Under the pieces are notes generated by a model. The model searched no databases. It was not told where the DNA came from and saw only the letters and a list, made by a program, of their open reading frames with translations. The translations under genes and the position numbers were made by a program. From Bacteroidales bacterium (GTDB taxonomy: Bacteria > Bacteroidota > Bacteroidia > Bacteroidales > F082), in the NCBI GenBank assembly GCA_024400425.1, contig JAKSMV010000026.1, forward strand, positions 1-43,857: a DNA stretch of 43,857 bases. The letters run 5' to 3'. This document shows positions 1 to 7,104 of the stretch, piece by piece; position 1 is the first letter of the stretch; every line of letters begins with the position of its first letter.

Positions 1-2
1 GC

Positions 3-161
3 GGCATGAGCGTTGACGTGGTGACAAACAGCATGAGCAATCCCGTAACCACCAATGGCGGCCAGCCCGTTGTGGATGCTTTCATGCGCATTTACGGAAT
101 TGACATTAGAAAAGCCGGAGCGTTGAATATGGTGTATTTGGATGTAGAAAGAATTGGATAA
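3..161 (+). CDS. 3' end of an unknown protein (partial)
   Basis: The window opens inside an open frame that runs from base 3 to a TAA at 159-161, giving about 52 C-terminal residues that end in LDVERIG. The fragment is not recognised: it has no transmembrane segment, no sorting tail and no clear motif. It reads in the same direction as the following genes with a 78-bp gap. I see no perfect TAnnTTTG box in that gap (the nearest is CACTTTTG near 197), so it may be the upstream member of the 240-5392 operon. It could also be unrelated, and only the upstream sequence can tell. An internal ATG at 6 exists but is unlikely to be the start. Confidence 0.55.
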   Translation, partial: GMSVDVVTNSMSNPVTTNGGQPVVDAFMRIYGIDIRKAGALNMVYLDVERIG

Positions 162-239
162 CAGATTGTTAAGAATCGCCTGGCCGACACGAACCACTTT
201 TGAAAAAAAGTACTAATAAAATAAATAATCATCAACAAA

Positions 240-653
240 ATGGAAGACAAAAATTTGATTAAAGAGTTGGAACAATGGTTTAAAGACATGTTCCAAAAGA
301 TTTCCGATCTTTTCAAAGGCAAGGAAAATGACTACGAAAACGACAACGAACTTCTTGCCAGCATTGCCGAAAATGATGAAGAGAAAGCCGCTATCGCACA
401 GATTTGCGATGAGATAGACGAAACCAACAAGGCTTTCGATGAAGTGGTTGAGGCTTCTAAAAATGGCACTGATTCAAGCGACTGGCTGGTTTCAGAGTTG
501 CAAGACATCGCCAATGAAAACGGAGAGACTCTGACGAAAGAAGACATCAAGGACGCTATGGAAAAAGATGCTGAAAACAGAGCTGAAGAACTTGCCGAAA
601 TGATGGCTGACGAAGAAATTGATTCGAAGGAATTTAACAACGAGGAGGAATAA
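240..653 (+). CDS. Small acidic helical protein, unknown function
   Basis: This is a 137-residue protein with a strong excess of Glu and Asp over Lys and Arg. It has no signal peptide and no transmembrane segment. An amphipathic start (EQWFKDMFQKISDLFKG) is followed by predicted helices and a tail of acidic residues. I do not recognise a family. The ATG at 240 is preceded by an A-rich leader, as usual in Bacteroidota. The stop lies 4 bp before the next start, which has a GAGGAGG-like sequence inside the end of this gene, so the two should be co-translated. Its charge is opposite to that of its highly basic partner at 658-1416, which suggests (inference only) that the two proteins bind each other. 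It is the first complete gene of the AAA+ ATPase operon. Confidence 0.75.
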   Translation: MEDKNLIKELEQWFKDMFQKISDLFKGKENDYENDNELLASIAENDEEKAAIAQICDEIDETNKAFDEVVEASKNGTDSSDWLVSELQDIANENGETLTKEDIKDAMEKDAENRAEELAEMMADEEIDSKEFNNEEE

Positions 654-657
654 GACC

Positions 658-1416
658 ATGAAGAAAATAGCTGAATTAAGAAGGATTCTCGGTGAATTAT
701 TGAGTTCAGGACAACTTTTGTCAGAACCTGCATCGCCAACACTCTTCAATCTGCCTTACATCAAGGAGTACTTTAAGAGAACTTTCCAAGAAAACATGAA
801 AGCCGATGGAAGAGTTGAAAAAATTCTCGCCACCGCAGTCGTGAAATACTCCATGGGGAAAATGGGCATGAACAAGGAAGAGGCTCTTCAAGCCGCTCGA
901 AATGCCGTATCGTTTTTGCGAGATTCGCGTGCCAAGAAACTCTTGCAAGAAGGAAAAATCACGGAATATGGCTATGAAATGTATGGCCGTTTCATCCATT
1001 CGGCTTGGGTGAAAGGTGCGGTTAAGGCAGCCGTAAAACACACTGCCCAAAAAGTGAAAAAAGTTCTGAATGTCGTGATTGAGAAAACACCGTTGAGGGT
1101 GTTGAAGCCAGCCATCGAACTTGTGAAAAGTGCCATTCCTGAAGAAGTGAAGGAAAAAGCCAAGAGTAAAGCAAAGGAATTGGTAAAAAAAGCCGCCGAA
1201 AAATTGCCGGAAGTTGTCGAACCGCTTCTTGAAATGGGATATAAGGTTGCAAAGAAAGTGACCACTGCGATTGCTGTTGGAGTGGAAAAAGCCAAAGAAA
1301 AAGGAAAAGAGTTCTTGGAAAATCACCCTGTCGCGAAAAAAGTTTACGAAGGCGTTAAAACTGTTGCAAAAACATTTGCTAAACGCATTCCAATTCTCGG
1401 AAGATTATTCAGTTAA
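658..1416 (+). CDS. Lys/Ala-rich helical protein, unknown function
   Basis: This is a 252-residue protein. The ATG at 658 sits 8 bp after GAGGAGG; an in-frame TTG at 619 would overlap the previous gene and is not favoured. Residues 1-100 look like a small helical domain. Residues about 110-252 are a run of lysine- and alanine-rich amphipathic helices (for example KEKAKSKAKELVKKAA and the C-terminal KRIPILGRLFS). They lack a long hydrophobic span but resemble membrane-surface or nucleic-acid-binding helices. No enzymatic motif is seen. It sits between an acidic partner (4-bp gap) and the AAA+ ATPase (3-bp gap), so it may be a substrate or adaptor of the ATPase. Membrane-active effector, DNA-binding protein and structural protein all remain possible. 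Confidence 0.75.
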   Translation: MKKIAELRRILGELLSSGQLLSEPASPTLFNLPYIKEYFKRTFQENMKADGRVEKILATAVVKYSMGKMGMNKEEALQAARNAVSFLRDSRAKKLLQEGKITEYGYEMYGRFIHSAWVKGAVKAAVKHTAQKVKKVLNVVIEKTPLRVLKPAIELVKSAIPEEVKEKAKSKAKELVKKAAEKLPEVVEPLLEMGYKVAKKVTTAIAVGVEKAKEKGKEFLENHPVAKKVYEGVKTVAKTFAKRIPILGRLFS

Positions 1417-1419
1417 ATT

Positions 1420-3294
1420 ATGAAAATAATTGTCAATCAAAAATTTAAGGATGCCCTGATTACGGGCATCCTAAGTTCTCCTATCGTTTATATTCCGCAT
1501 TTTCATTACGCCTATGTTGATCAGGCTTTGAAAGAGATTATTCCTGCAAACGATGATGTCAATAGCGTTTTAGGGCTGTCTCGAAACCAAATAGTTGAAT
1601 TGTCGAATGGTGACGGGAAAGTTAATTTTGAACACAAATACAAGTCCGAAACATCAAGATACCAATTTGTTGAGCTTCTTCGCCGTTTGGTGGCTTCGGA
1701 TGGTAAGGCTAAAATCAAAGGCAATGAAAATTTCCCGGGGTTTGACCAGCCTAAGCCAAAGGCAGATGAGTTTGCGGTTGAAGAAAACGAAATCTTCCAT
1801 GAAGAAAAAATCTTCGTTGTAAAAAACATTGCGGAACAATTGCTTGACCCCAAAGTGCAATATTGGCTTCAGATATATGCCTCAAAATATGAAAATGGTG
1901 ACTACGATTGCGAAACCACATTGATTCTTGTCGCGCCCAAACCAGTGGCTGAATTGCCATCAGAAATTGAGAAATATGTATCAATTGTTGAAATTCCTGC
2001 ACCAAAGCAAACCGAAATTGAGCAACTTGTAAAAGGAGAGTTGCCTATTTCAAAGCAGTTTGAACGACAGGAAAAACAGTTGACTGACAGCTTGGTGAGA
2101 ACAATGATGGGCTTGCAATTGTATGAAATTGAGCAAATCATCCGCTCAATTCAGGTCAGGACAGGAGGGCGTTTGACAGAGAAAGCCATAACATACGCTC
2201 TCGAAGAGAAGAAATCCATCGTCAAGAAGTCAGGCATCATCGAAGTGGTCGATTCTGATGTTTCTTTCAATCAGGTTGGTGGTCTTCAGGCATTACGCGA
2301 TGATTTGGAACAAAAGGCAATCGTTTTCAAGCATCTTGACGACATCCAAAGAATGAAGTTTCCGTTGCCGAAAGGTGTGCTTATTTTAGGCATGCCGGGT
2401 TGCGGCAAAAGTCTGATTGCGAAATCAATAGCAAGTCTGTTTGGCGTTTCGTTGTTGCGTCTCGATGTCAACCGGCTGATGGGACAATATGTTGGTCAAA
2501 GCGAGGAGAATCTTCGTAAGGCATTGGCAACTGCCGAAGCTGCCCATCCTTGCGTGCTGTGGATTGACGAAATTGAGAAAGCTTTTGCTGGTGTCAATAG
2601 CGGCAATTCGGGCAATGACATTATCATGCGTCTGATGGGGCATTTCCTCACATGGATGCAAGAGCGCAAGACTGCCGTGTATATTGTTGCAACCGCTAAT
2701 GACGCTTTACGTCCTGAACTGATGCGTAAAGGCCGCTTCGACGAGGTCTATTTTGTTGACTTTCCAAACCAAAAAGAAAGAGAAGACATCTTAAAGAAAA
2801 AAGTCAATAAGTATAGGGAATCGACCGACCAACAGAAAATGTTCGACTTTGATGATGTTGACAAAAATCTTGCCGAGATTGCCAAACTAATGAATGGTGG
2901 CAAAAAGAAAAACTCCCAAAAGGCAGATTCCGAATATGAATCCGATTCTAAAGCAAGCGGATTCTCAGGGGCTGAAATTGAAGCCGTTGTGAATGCCGTG
3001 ATGGAAAAGAAATATGTAGAGTATTACAGGAAACAGGATGAAGAGAAGGAAAAATCGGCAAATGATGTGAATGGCAGCACGAAGGACGATGCCGAACAGA
3101 AACCATCGGAAGCACCAAAGCTGAAAGTCGAGAAAAGAGATTTCGAAGAAGTAATCAACGCCATGCGTCCTTCGGTGATGTGCAACCAAACCGGCGTAAA
3201 GGACGAAAATGGCAAGGCGGAGAAAACACCTATCGAAAGAATCCGTCAGATTCAGGAAGTTTACAAGTTCAAGTTAGCGACAAAAGAGAATTAG
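1420..3294 (+). CDS. AAA+ ATPase, Ycf46-like
   Basis: This is a 624-residue soluble AAA+ ATPase. The N-terminal half (1-280) is a poorly conserved domain. Together with the layout of the AAA module it resembles Ycf46-type proteins. The AAA+ core carries Walker A GMPGCGKS (about 324-331), Walker B VLWIDE (379-384), sensor 1 TAN (425-427) and arginine-finger candidates in RKGRFDE (436-442). A helical lid has GFSGAEIEAVVNAV and is interrupted by a charged low-complexity insert (KKKNSQKADSEYESDSK), and a second charged insert precedes the C terminus. All catalytic residues appear intact, so it should hydrolyse ATP and remodel a partner. The cellular target is unknown. Ycf46 relatives occur in cyanobacteria and diverse bacteria. 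Here the gene is embedded among unknown genes (gaps 3 and 4 bp), which suggests a dedicated multi-protein assembly. Confidence 0.85.
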   Translation: MKIIVNQKFKDALITGILSSPIVYIPHFHYAYVDQALKEIIPANDDVNSVLGLSRNQIVELSNGDGKVNFEHKYKSETSRYQFVELLRRLVASDGKAKIKGNENFPGFDQPKPKADEFAVEENEIFHEEKIFVVKNIAEQLLDPKVQYWLQIYASKYENGDYDCETTLILVAPKPVAELPSEIEKYVSIVEIPAPKQTEIEQLVKGELPISKQFERQEKQLTDSLVRTMMGLQLYEIEQIIRSIQVRTGGRLTEKAITYALEEKKSIVKKSGIIEVVDSDVSFNQVGGLQALRDDLEQKAIVFKHLDDIQRMKFPLPKGVLILGMPGCGKSLIAKSIASLFGVSLLRLDVNRLMGQYVGQSEENLRKALATAEAAHPCVLWIDEIEKAFAGVNSGNSGNDIIMRLMGHFLTWMQERKTAVYIVATANDALRPELMRKGRFDEVYFVDFPNQKEREDILKKKVNKYRESTDQQKMFDFDDVDKNLAEIAKLMNGGKKKNSQKADSEYESDSKASGFSGAEIEAVVNAVMEKKYVEYYRKQDEEKEKSANDVNGSTKDDAEQKPSEAPKLKVEKRDFEEVINAMRPSVMCNQTGVKDENGKAEKTPIERIRQIQEVYKFKLATKEN

Positions 3295-3298
3295 ACAC

Positions 3299-4339
3299 AT
3301 GGCTCATGCAACTTTATATATTAACGGCACATACGTTTCGGATTTGGAGAACTTGCGCCAGATGGTGAGAAAAAACCAGAAAGATAGGTTTTTCAGATTG
3401 GAACTGCTGACTTTGTTTTTTGACAATATCCTTGAAAAATGGTTTGAGGAACGGAACTTGCCATTTGTCGTTTGTGATTATGATTCACATTCTGCCCTCG
3501 ATTGCTTTAGAGCTTTGTTTAAGGCGATTGTCGGGGAGCCGTGCAATGTGGATTTATCATCGAAAATCAACGAATACATCGAATTGGATAGGGTATTATT
3601 TGGCATGAATAGCTATCCGTTTAATTCTCAAAATGTTGGTCTTCCATTTGTTGACACTGATGATAAATTGACATTTGTGTTTCGGCAACAAGGAAGTAAC
3701 GAAGTCTTTCATCTGTCATTAAGGAAGAAGGGCGAATTGCTATGTGAACACGACTTGTTACTCGATCAATTGATTGGCTCTCACACAGAATGTAGCATCG
3801 AATTTGAATTCAAGAAGTCGTGGATGGAAATAGGAGAAGAACTTGAATTGGTTGAAGGGGAAAACAACCTGCTTTGCCAAATCACATTTGAACCAAAGTG
3901 GAAGAGGGAAATCCGCAGCACTGATGGCAATGGCTCTTTGTACCTTTACAAGATTCCTGAAACAGGTTATTGGATGACAGAAATCATCAAGCCCGACCAT
4001 CCTCAACTTGACAGGATAGGTTTACCCCAATACATTGGTGCATTTTCGTTTTCAACCTTGGATGTCGATAATGTTCGCCAAACACTTAACAGGAACTACT
4101 TTGTAGGATTTAGTTGCCCTGACAAGGATATTGTTGAAAAGGCAAGAGAAACCATGTGTCTTGATTCTGTATTCGAAAACTATACATTGTTATTGGTGTA
4201 TTTTAATCCGAAGGGGGGATATTCTTCCAGTATTGTGGGAAACGACATCGGCAGATATGCACATGATAAAAATTATGCGACCGTGTTTGTGGTTTCAGAC
4301 GACAAAGTTAGGCATTACCTCGGATTTTGCAAGAAATAA
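3299..4339 (+). CDS. Unknown protein, paralog A of a tandem pair
   Basis: This is a 346-residue cytoplasmic-looking protein with no signal peptide and no membrane span. It starts LYINGTYVSDLENL and continues with a helical segment (RLELLTLFFDNILEKWFEERN), then FRALFKAIVG, a mixed beta-rich middle, and a C-terminal region ending ATVFVVSDDKVRHYLGFCKK. The N-terminal 90 or so residues line up with the next gene (LFLDGTYCDSIGKF, KKELLAAYKDGVLYGWLNDRD, LRQIYKVVTG). The two therefore share a domain and probably arose by duplication, although the C-terminal halves differ. I do not recognise the family. The start ATG is 4 bp after the ATPase stop, so it is in the same operon and is probably a partner, substrate or effector of the AAA+ protein. 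Confidence 0.75.
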   Translation: MAHATLYINGTYVSDLENLRQMVRKNQKDRFFRLELLTLFFDNILEKWFEERNLPFVVCDYDSHSALDCFRALFKAIVGEPCNVDLSSKINEYIELDRVLFGMNSYPFNSQNVGLPFVDTDDKLTFVFRQQGSNEVFHLSLRKKGELLCEHDLLLDQLIGSHTECSIEFEFKKSWMEIGEELELVEGENNLLCQITFEPKWKREIRSTDGNGSLYLYKIPETGYWMTEIIKPDHPQLDRIGLPQYIGAFSFSTLDVDNVRQTLNRNYFVGFSCPDKDIVEKARETMCLDSVFENYTLLLVYFNPKGGYSSSIVGNDIGRYAHDKNYATVFVVSDDKVRHYLGFCKK

Positions 4340-4348
4340 GACATCGGT

Positions 4349-5392
4349 ATGAAAACAGTATTATTTTTAGATGGCACCTATTGCGACAGCATCGGAAAAT
4401 TCACTAAAATATTATGTGATAAATTGTTGAACAAGTCTTTTAAGAAAGAGTTGCTTGCAGCTTACAAAGATGGTGTTTTGTATGGTTGGTTAAATGATAG
4501 AGACGGAAACAAAGCAAAGCTGCTTTCTGGCATCTCCAAAGACTCCGACGACAACGATTTGCTCCGACAGATTTACAAAGTGGTTACGGGTAATGAATGT
4601 ACGGAAAACCTCGACTCGAAATTTTCTGAAATAGCGGAACTGATTCGCTGTGAAGTGGATGGAAATGAAGTTCAGATTACGGACAAATCTGTCAAAATCA
4701 CAAACTATAAGGCCAAGGAAATAAAATTCGTGTTTAAGACAGTCGAAGAAAATCAGGCAGATTTGAGATTTGAACTTGTCGGTGATTTCGCTGCGTCAAA
4801 AACACGCAAAAAAGGTTGGTATCTGCCAAATTCCGAGTTTTCCATATCGTTTCCATTGGATATCAGAAAAGTGAAAACAAACAATGTCGTTTCCGAATTC
4901 GAATGCTGCCAAAAAGATGGTAGGACATCCATTTGCAGTATAGAAGTTCAGCCCGAAAGGCGAGCAATTTGGGTCAAAGCAAAGACAGTGTATGTTTATC
5001 ATATTTTTGGGGAAAACAGCGACTTTTGGATTACTGAGCCGCAATCTAAATCTGATGCAACTGCCAAATACAATTGGCTAGACAGAGAAATTCGTTGGTA
5101 CCTCGAAAACCCTAGCATTATATCTTCAAGATTTTTGGAATTTATACAAAAAAACACCCATCATGCACTAAGAATTCCAACGAAATCAGAATTGGATGAG
5201 GCATATAAATCAGGGAAGATAGGTTCAGGTGGTTGTTACGCTTATTGCCAACCAGGATGTCAAACTCGATTTTATGATTATGGCAAATCAAAAGACCATT
5301 CTTCACAATGGGAAGGGAGAAAAGGAAGTATACCTGTTGACTGGAAACTTGCTCTTGTTGTCACGGATTTCACAGACGAAGATTGTAAATAA
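4349..5392 (+). CDS. Unknown protein, paralog B of a tandem pair
   Basis: This is a 347-residue protein, apparently cytoplasmic. Its N-terminal domain matches paralog A at 3299-4339 (FLDGTY start, ELL...YKDGVLYGWL helix, YKVVTGNEC). The middle is beta-rich. The C-terminal part is its own. It contains three evenly spaced cysteines, C296, C300 and C304 (C-x3-C-x3-C), in a Gly/Tyr-rich loop, followed by a basic and tryptophan-containing stretch and a final hydrophobic strand (KLALVVTDF). The Cys cluster could bind metal, but this is inference. It is the last gene of the AAA+ operon (9-bp gap to paralog A) and is followed by a hairpin at 5459-5486. No known function can be assigned. Confidence 0.75.
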   Translation: MKTVLFLDGTYCDSIGKFTKILCDKLLNKSFKKELLAAYKDGVLYGWLNDRDGNKAKLLSGISKDSDDNDLLRQIYKVVTGNECTENLDSKFSEIAELIRCEVDGNEVQITDKSVKITNYKAKEIKFVFKTVEENQADLRFELVGDFAASKTRKKGWYLPNSEFSISFPLDIRKVKTNNVVSEFECCQKDGRTSICSIEVQPERRAIWVKAKTVYVYHIFGENSDFWITEPQSKSDATAKYNWLDREIRWYLENPSIISSRFLEFIQKNTHHALRIPTKSELDEAYKSGKIGSGGCYAYCQPGCQTRFYDYGKSKDHSSQWEGRKGSIPVDWKLALVVTDFTDEDCK

Positions 5393-5458
5393 TATCACAC
5401 CATGCAAACCTTTACCCTCACTTTTCCGCACAAAGAGGGTGAAAGTGGTGGTTGCTAC

Positions 5459-5486
5459 AGCACTTTACACTGAGTTGTAAAGTGCT
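5459..5486 (+). terminator. Hairpin terminator of the AAA+ operon
   Basis: A perfect 11-bp inverted repeat (AGCACTTTACA / TGTAAAGTGCT) encloses a 6-base loop (CTGAGT) and is followed by a short T-rich tail (TGTTTG). It lies 66 bp after the last operon gene. A weaker hairpin (ACCCTC / GAGGGT, about 5414-5440) precedes it. Confidence 0.65.
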
Positions 5487-5605
5487 TGTTTGTAACCATT
5501 AATCAATACAAAAAACCGAAAAGCCAAAGCGGAATCCTGTTGCCGTGGCCAGTCTCGATGTCACCGATGGAAAAAAGTAAATGGAAAGACTAAAATTGAA
5601 TAAAA

Positions 5606-5654
5606 AAAGTAATTGGAAGGACGAAATTTGGTGCCTTGTCCTTCCAATTACTTT
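5606..5654 (-). terminator. Strong 17-bp hairpin terminator
   Basis: The arms at 5606-5622 and 5638-5654 (AAAGTAATTGGAAGGAC and its complement) pair perfectly over 17 bp around a 15-base loop. On the minus strand the right end is followed by a T run (complement of the A tract at 5602-5608). It therefore terminates the 5681-5980 gene and also blocks read-through from the plus-strand operon. The stretch between 5487 and 5605 holds nothing else that I can support. Confidence 0.75.
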
Positions 5655-5680
5655 GTCATTTTGCAGGTTTTAGATTACGG

Positions 5681-5980
5681 CTATTCCTTTATCTCCACAT
5701 AGAAAACAGTCGGGTCGTCTTCTTCATCGAAGCTTTCGTCGGTGTAGTATTGACCAGGTTTATCCTCGTCTTGGAAAAGTTTCAGTACGACTTTCTTGAA
5801 TGGGATGGGTTGCCCGTTGTCGCTGTATTTCTGGATGTCTTGACGTGTCAATCCTTCCATTTCCATCATTTTCAACATCATGGCGAGGTCGAGGTTGACA
5901 TTGAGGAAATCCTGTTTCCACTCGATGCTGATGACAGCGGTGGTGTAGAGCTTGAAATTCTTTACTTCTATGGTTTTCAT
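5681..5980 (-). CDS. Small acidic protein, unknown function
   Basis: This is a 99-residue cytoplasmic-looking protein starting MKTIEVKNFKLYTTAV. The frame could be extended by 15 codons, but the ATG at 5980 is preferred because the extension overlaps the likely promoter region (a TATTTTGC-like box around 6010-6020 on this strand). It combines a beta-strand-rich N terminus with a helix (DLAMMLKMMEMEGLTRQDIQKY) and a very acidic C-terminal region (YYTDESFDEEDDPTVFYVEIKE). I do not recognise a family. The gene stands alone: a strong terminator follows it, and it is divergent from the MORN-repeat gene at 6105. The short length, clean start and terminator make it a real gene rather than a chance frame. 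Confidence 0.6.
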   Translation of the reverse strand: MKTIEVKNFKLYTTAVISIEWKQDFLNVNLDLAMMLKMMEMEGLTRQDIQKYSDNGQPIPFKKVVLKLFQDEDKPGQYYTDESFDEEDDPTVFYVEIKE

Positions 5981-6072
5981 TTTAGCAAGTGTTTTATGGC
6001 CGCAAAATTGCAAAATATTCTGCAATGCCCAATAAAATGCACGATAATTGTATGTGATTCATTTATATTTCA

Positions 6073-6080
6073 TACCTTTG
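6073..6080 (+). promoter_or_regulatory. Bacteroidota -7 box (TACCTTTG)
   Basis: This is an exact TAnnTTTG match 24 bp before the MORN-gene ATG, with a TTG 22 bases upstream at 6048-6050 that could be the -33 element. Confidence 0.6.
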
Positions 6081-6104
6081 TACCAATTAAAAATACTACA
6101 AATT

Positions 6105-6857
6105 ATGCGTAAAAACTTGATTATTACCGCTTTCGTGATGCTTTTTTCAGCATCATCATTTGCACAAACCATTGAGACTGTCGATGTCAGCAAAGCTCAT
6201 GATGGCAAGTTCTCTGTTACTGCTGCCGATTGCATAATCGAAGGCGAAGTGCTTAATGGCCAAAAGGTTGGCACTTGGATTGAATATTTCACAGGTGACA
6301 ATTATTTGCCTCGCAAGATTGTGAGTTATGTCGATGGTAAGAAAAATGGCGCCTACGTTGAGATTGACAAGACGGGTTCGATCACCAAAAAGGCTGACTA
6401 TAAGGACGACCAATTGGATGGTCAATGCAGCCAATGGTATCGTGGTGGTCGCCTGTCGAAGATGAACACCTACAAGAACGGCCTTATGGATGGCAGACAA
6501 GTTATTTGCTACGATAAGGGCGGTTTGCAGGAAGAAAGCAATTATAAGGATGGTAAGCGAGAAGGCATCACCACATGGTATAATGAAGAAGGTGGTGTGA
6601 AGATGTCTATTGAATACAAAGAAGGCAAGTTCGAAGGTGAGCAAAAGACCTATTATCAGAATGGCCAGCTGAAGTCATGCAAGAGCTACAAGGCTAACAA
6701 ACAGCATGGCGATGCCAAGGAATACTATGAAAATGGCGCTTTGAAGTCGGAAGCCACTTATAAAGACGGCAAGCTTTCTGGCAAGGAAAAGACCTATGAA
6801 AACAAAGGCGGAAAACCTGCTGAAAAACAAACTGCCAAGTCAGCCAAGAAGAATTAA
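6105..6857 (+). CDS. Secreted MORN-repeat protein (YwqK-like family)
   Basis: This is a 250-residue protein with a classical signal peptide (RKNLIITAFVMLFSASSFAQ, cleavage after Ala-Gln). The ATG at 6105 is chosen because it gives the signal peptide directly and lies 24 bp after the promoter box. An upstream in-frame start would place residues before the signal. The mature part is a series of MORN_2-type repeats of about 22 residues (patterns such as YKDGKREGITTWYNEEGGVK, YKEGKFEGEQKTYYQNGQLK, YKANKQHGDAKEYYENGALK). Such repeats form beta-hairpin ladders, and in Bacteroidota they are common in periplasmic or secreted proteins of unknown role. Some relatives are labelled YwqK-family antitoxins, but nothing here supports a toxin partner. 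The gene is monocistronic with its own promoter and terminator. Confidence 0.85.
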   Translation: MRKNLIITAFVMLFSASSFAQTIETVDVSKAHDGKFSVTAADCIIEGEVLNGQKVGTWIEYFTGDNYLPRKIVSYVDGKKNGAYVEIDKTGSITKKADYKDDQLDGQCSQWYRGGRLSKMNTYKNGLMDGRQVICYDKGGLQEESNYKDGKREGITTWYNEEGGVKMSIEYKEGKFEGEQKTYYQNGQLKSCKSYKANKQHGDAKEYYENGALKSEATYKDGKLSGKEKTYENKGGKPAEKQTAKSAKKN

Positions 6858-6882
6858 TGTTGGCTATATTGAAAAAAGATTT

Positions 6883-6910
6883 GGGGCAGTTTCGGTTGCC
6901 CCATTTTTTT
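6883..6910 (+). terminator. Intrinsic terminator after the MORN gene
   Basis: A GGGGCA / TGCCCC stem with an 8-base loop is followed by ATTTTTTT at 6903-6910. It lies 25 bp after the MORN gene stop. Confidence 0.8.
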
Positions 6911-6913
6911 GTC

Positions 6914-6921
6914 TATTTTTG
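6914..6921 (+). promoter_or_regulatory. Promoter of the B12 riboswitch transcript (TATTTTTG)
   Basis: This is an exact -7 box a few bases after the preceding terminator and just before the riboswitch. It gives a leader of about 180 nt for the receptor gene. Confidence 0.65.
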
Positions 6922-6927
6922 CAGCGC

Positions 6928-7078
6928 AATAGGTGTCGATGAGCGACTCAATAGGGAATCGGGTGAGAGTCCCGGACAGTTCCCGCTGCTGTGAACTCCG
7001 ATGTTTGGTTGCCGGAATACCACTGTTCTACGGAATGGGAAGGTGGCAATCAGGGAGTAAGTCAGAAGACCTGCCTGT
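6928..7078 (+). ncRNA. Cobalamin (B12) riboswitch
   Basis: The leader carries the hallmark elements of a cobalamin riboswitch in order. These are GGGAATCGGGTGAGAGTCCC (6954-6973), the GGACAGTTCCCGCTGCTGTGA core (about 6974-6994), the CCACTG and GGGAAGG segments (about 7019-7042), and a B12-box-like end (AGTCAGAAGACCTGCC, 7060-7075). It sits directly upstream of a BtuB-like receptor, the expected target: cobalamin binding should shut off expression. No clear terminator hairpin lies between the element and the ATG at 7105, so control is probably at translation initiation (inference). Confidence 0.92.
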
Positions 7079-7104
7079 TAGTAATAATGCTTTCGGGTAA
7101 AAAG

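Noticed and set aside
619..660. TTG start extending the basic helical protein upstream
   Set aside because: It overlaps the previous gene's 3' end, while the ATG at 658 follows GAGGAGG directly.
5402..5473. 23-codon frame ending inside the terminator hairpin after the AAA+ operon
   Set aside because: It is too short, has no clear initiation context and its stop lies within the hairpin stem.
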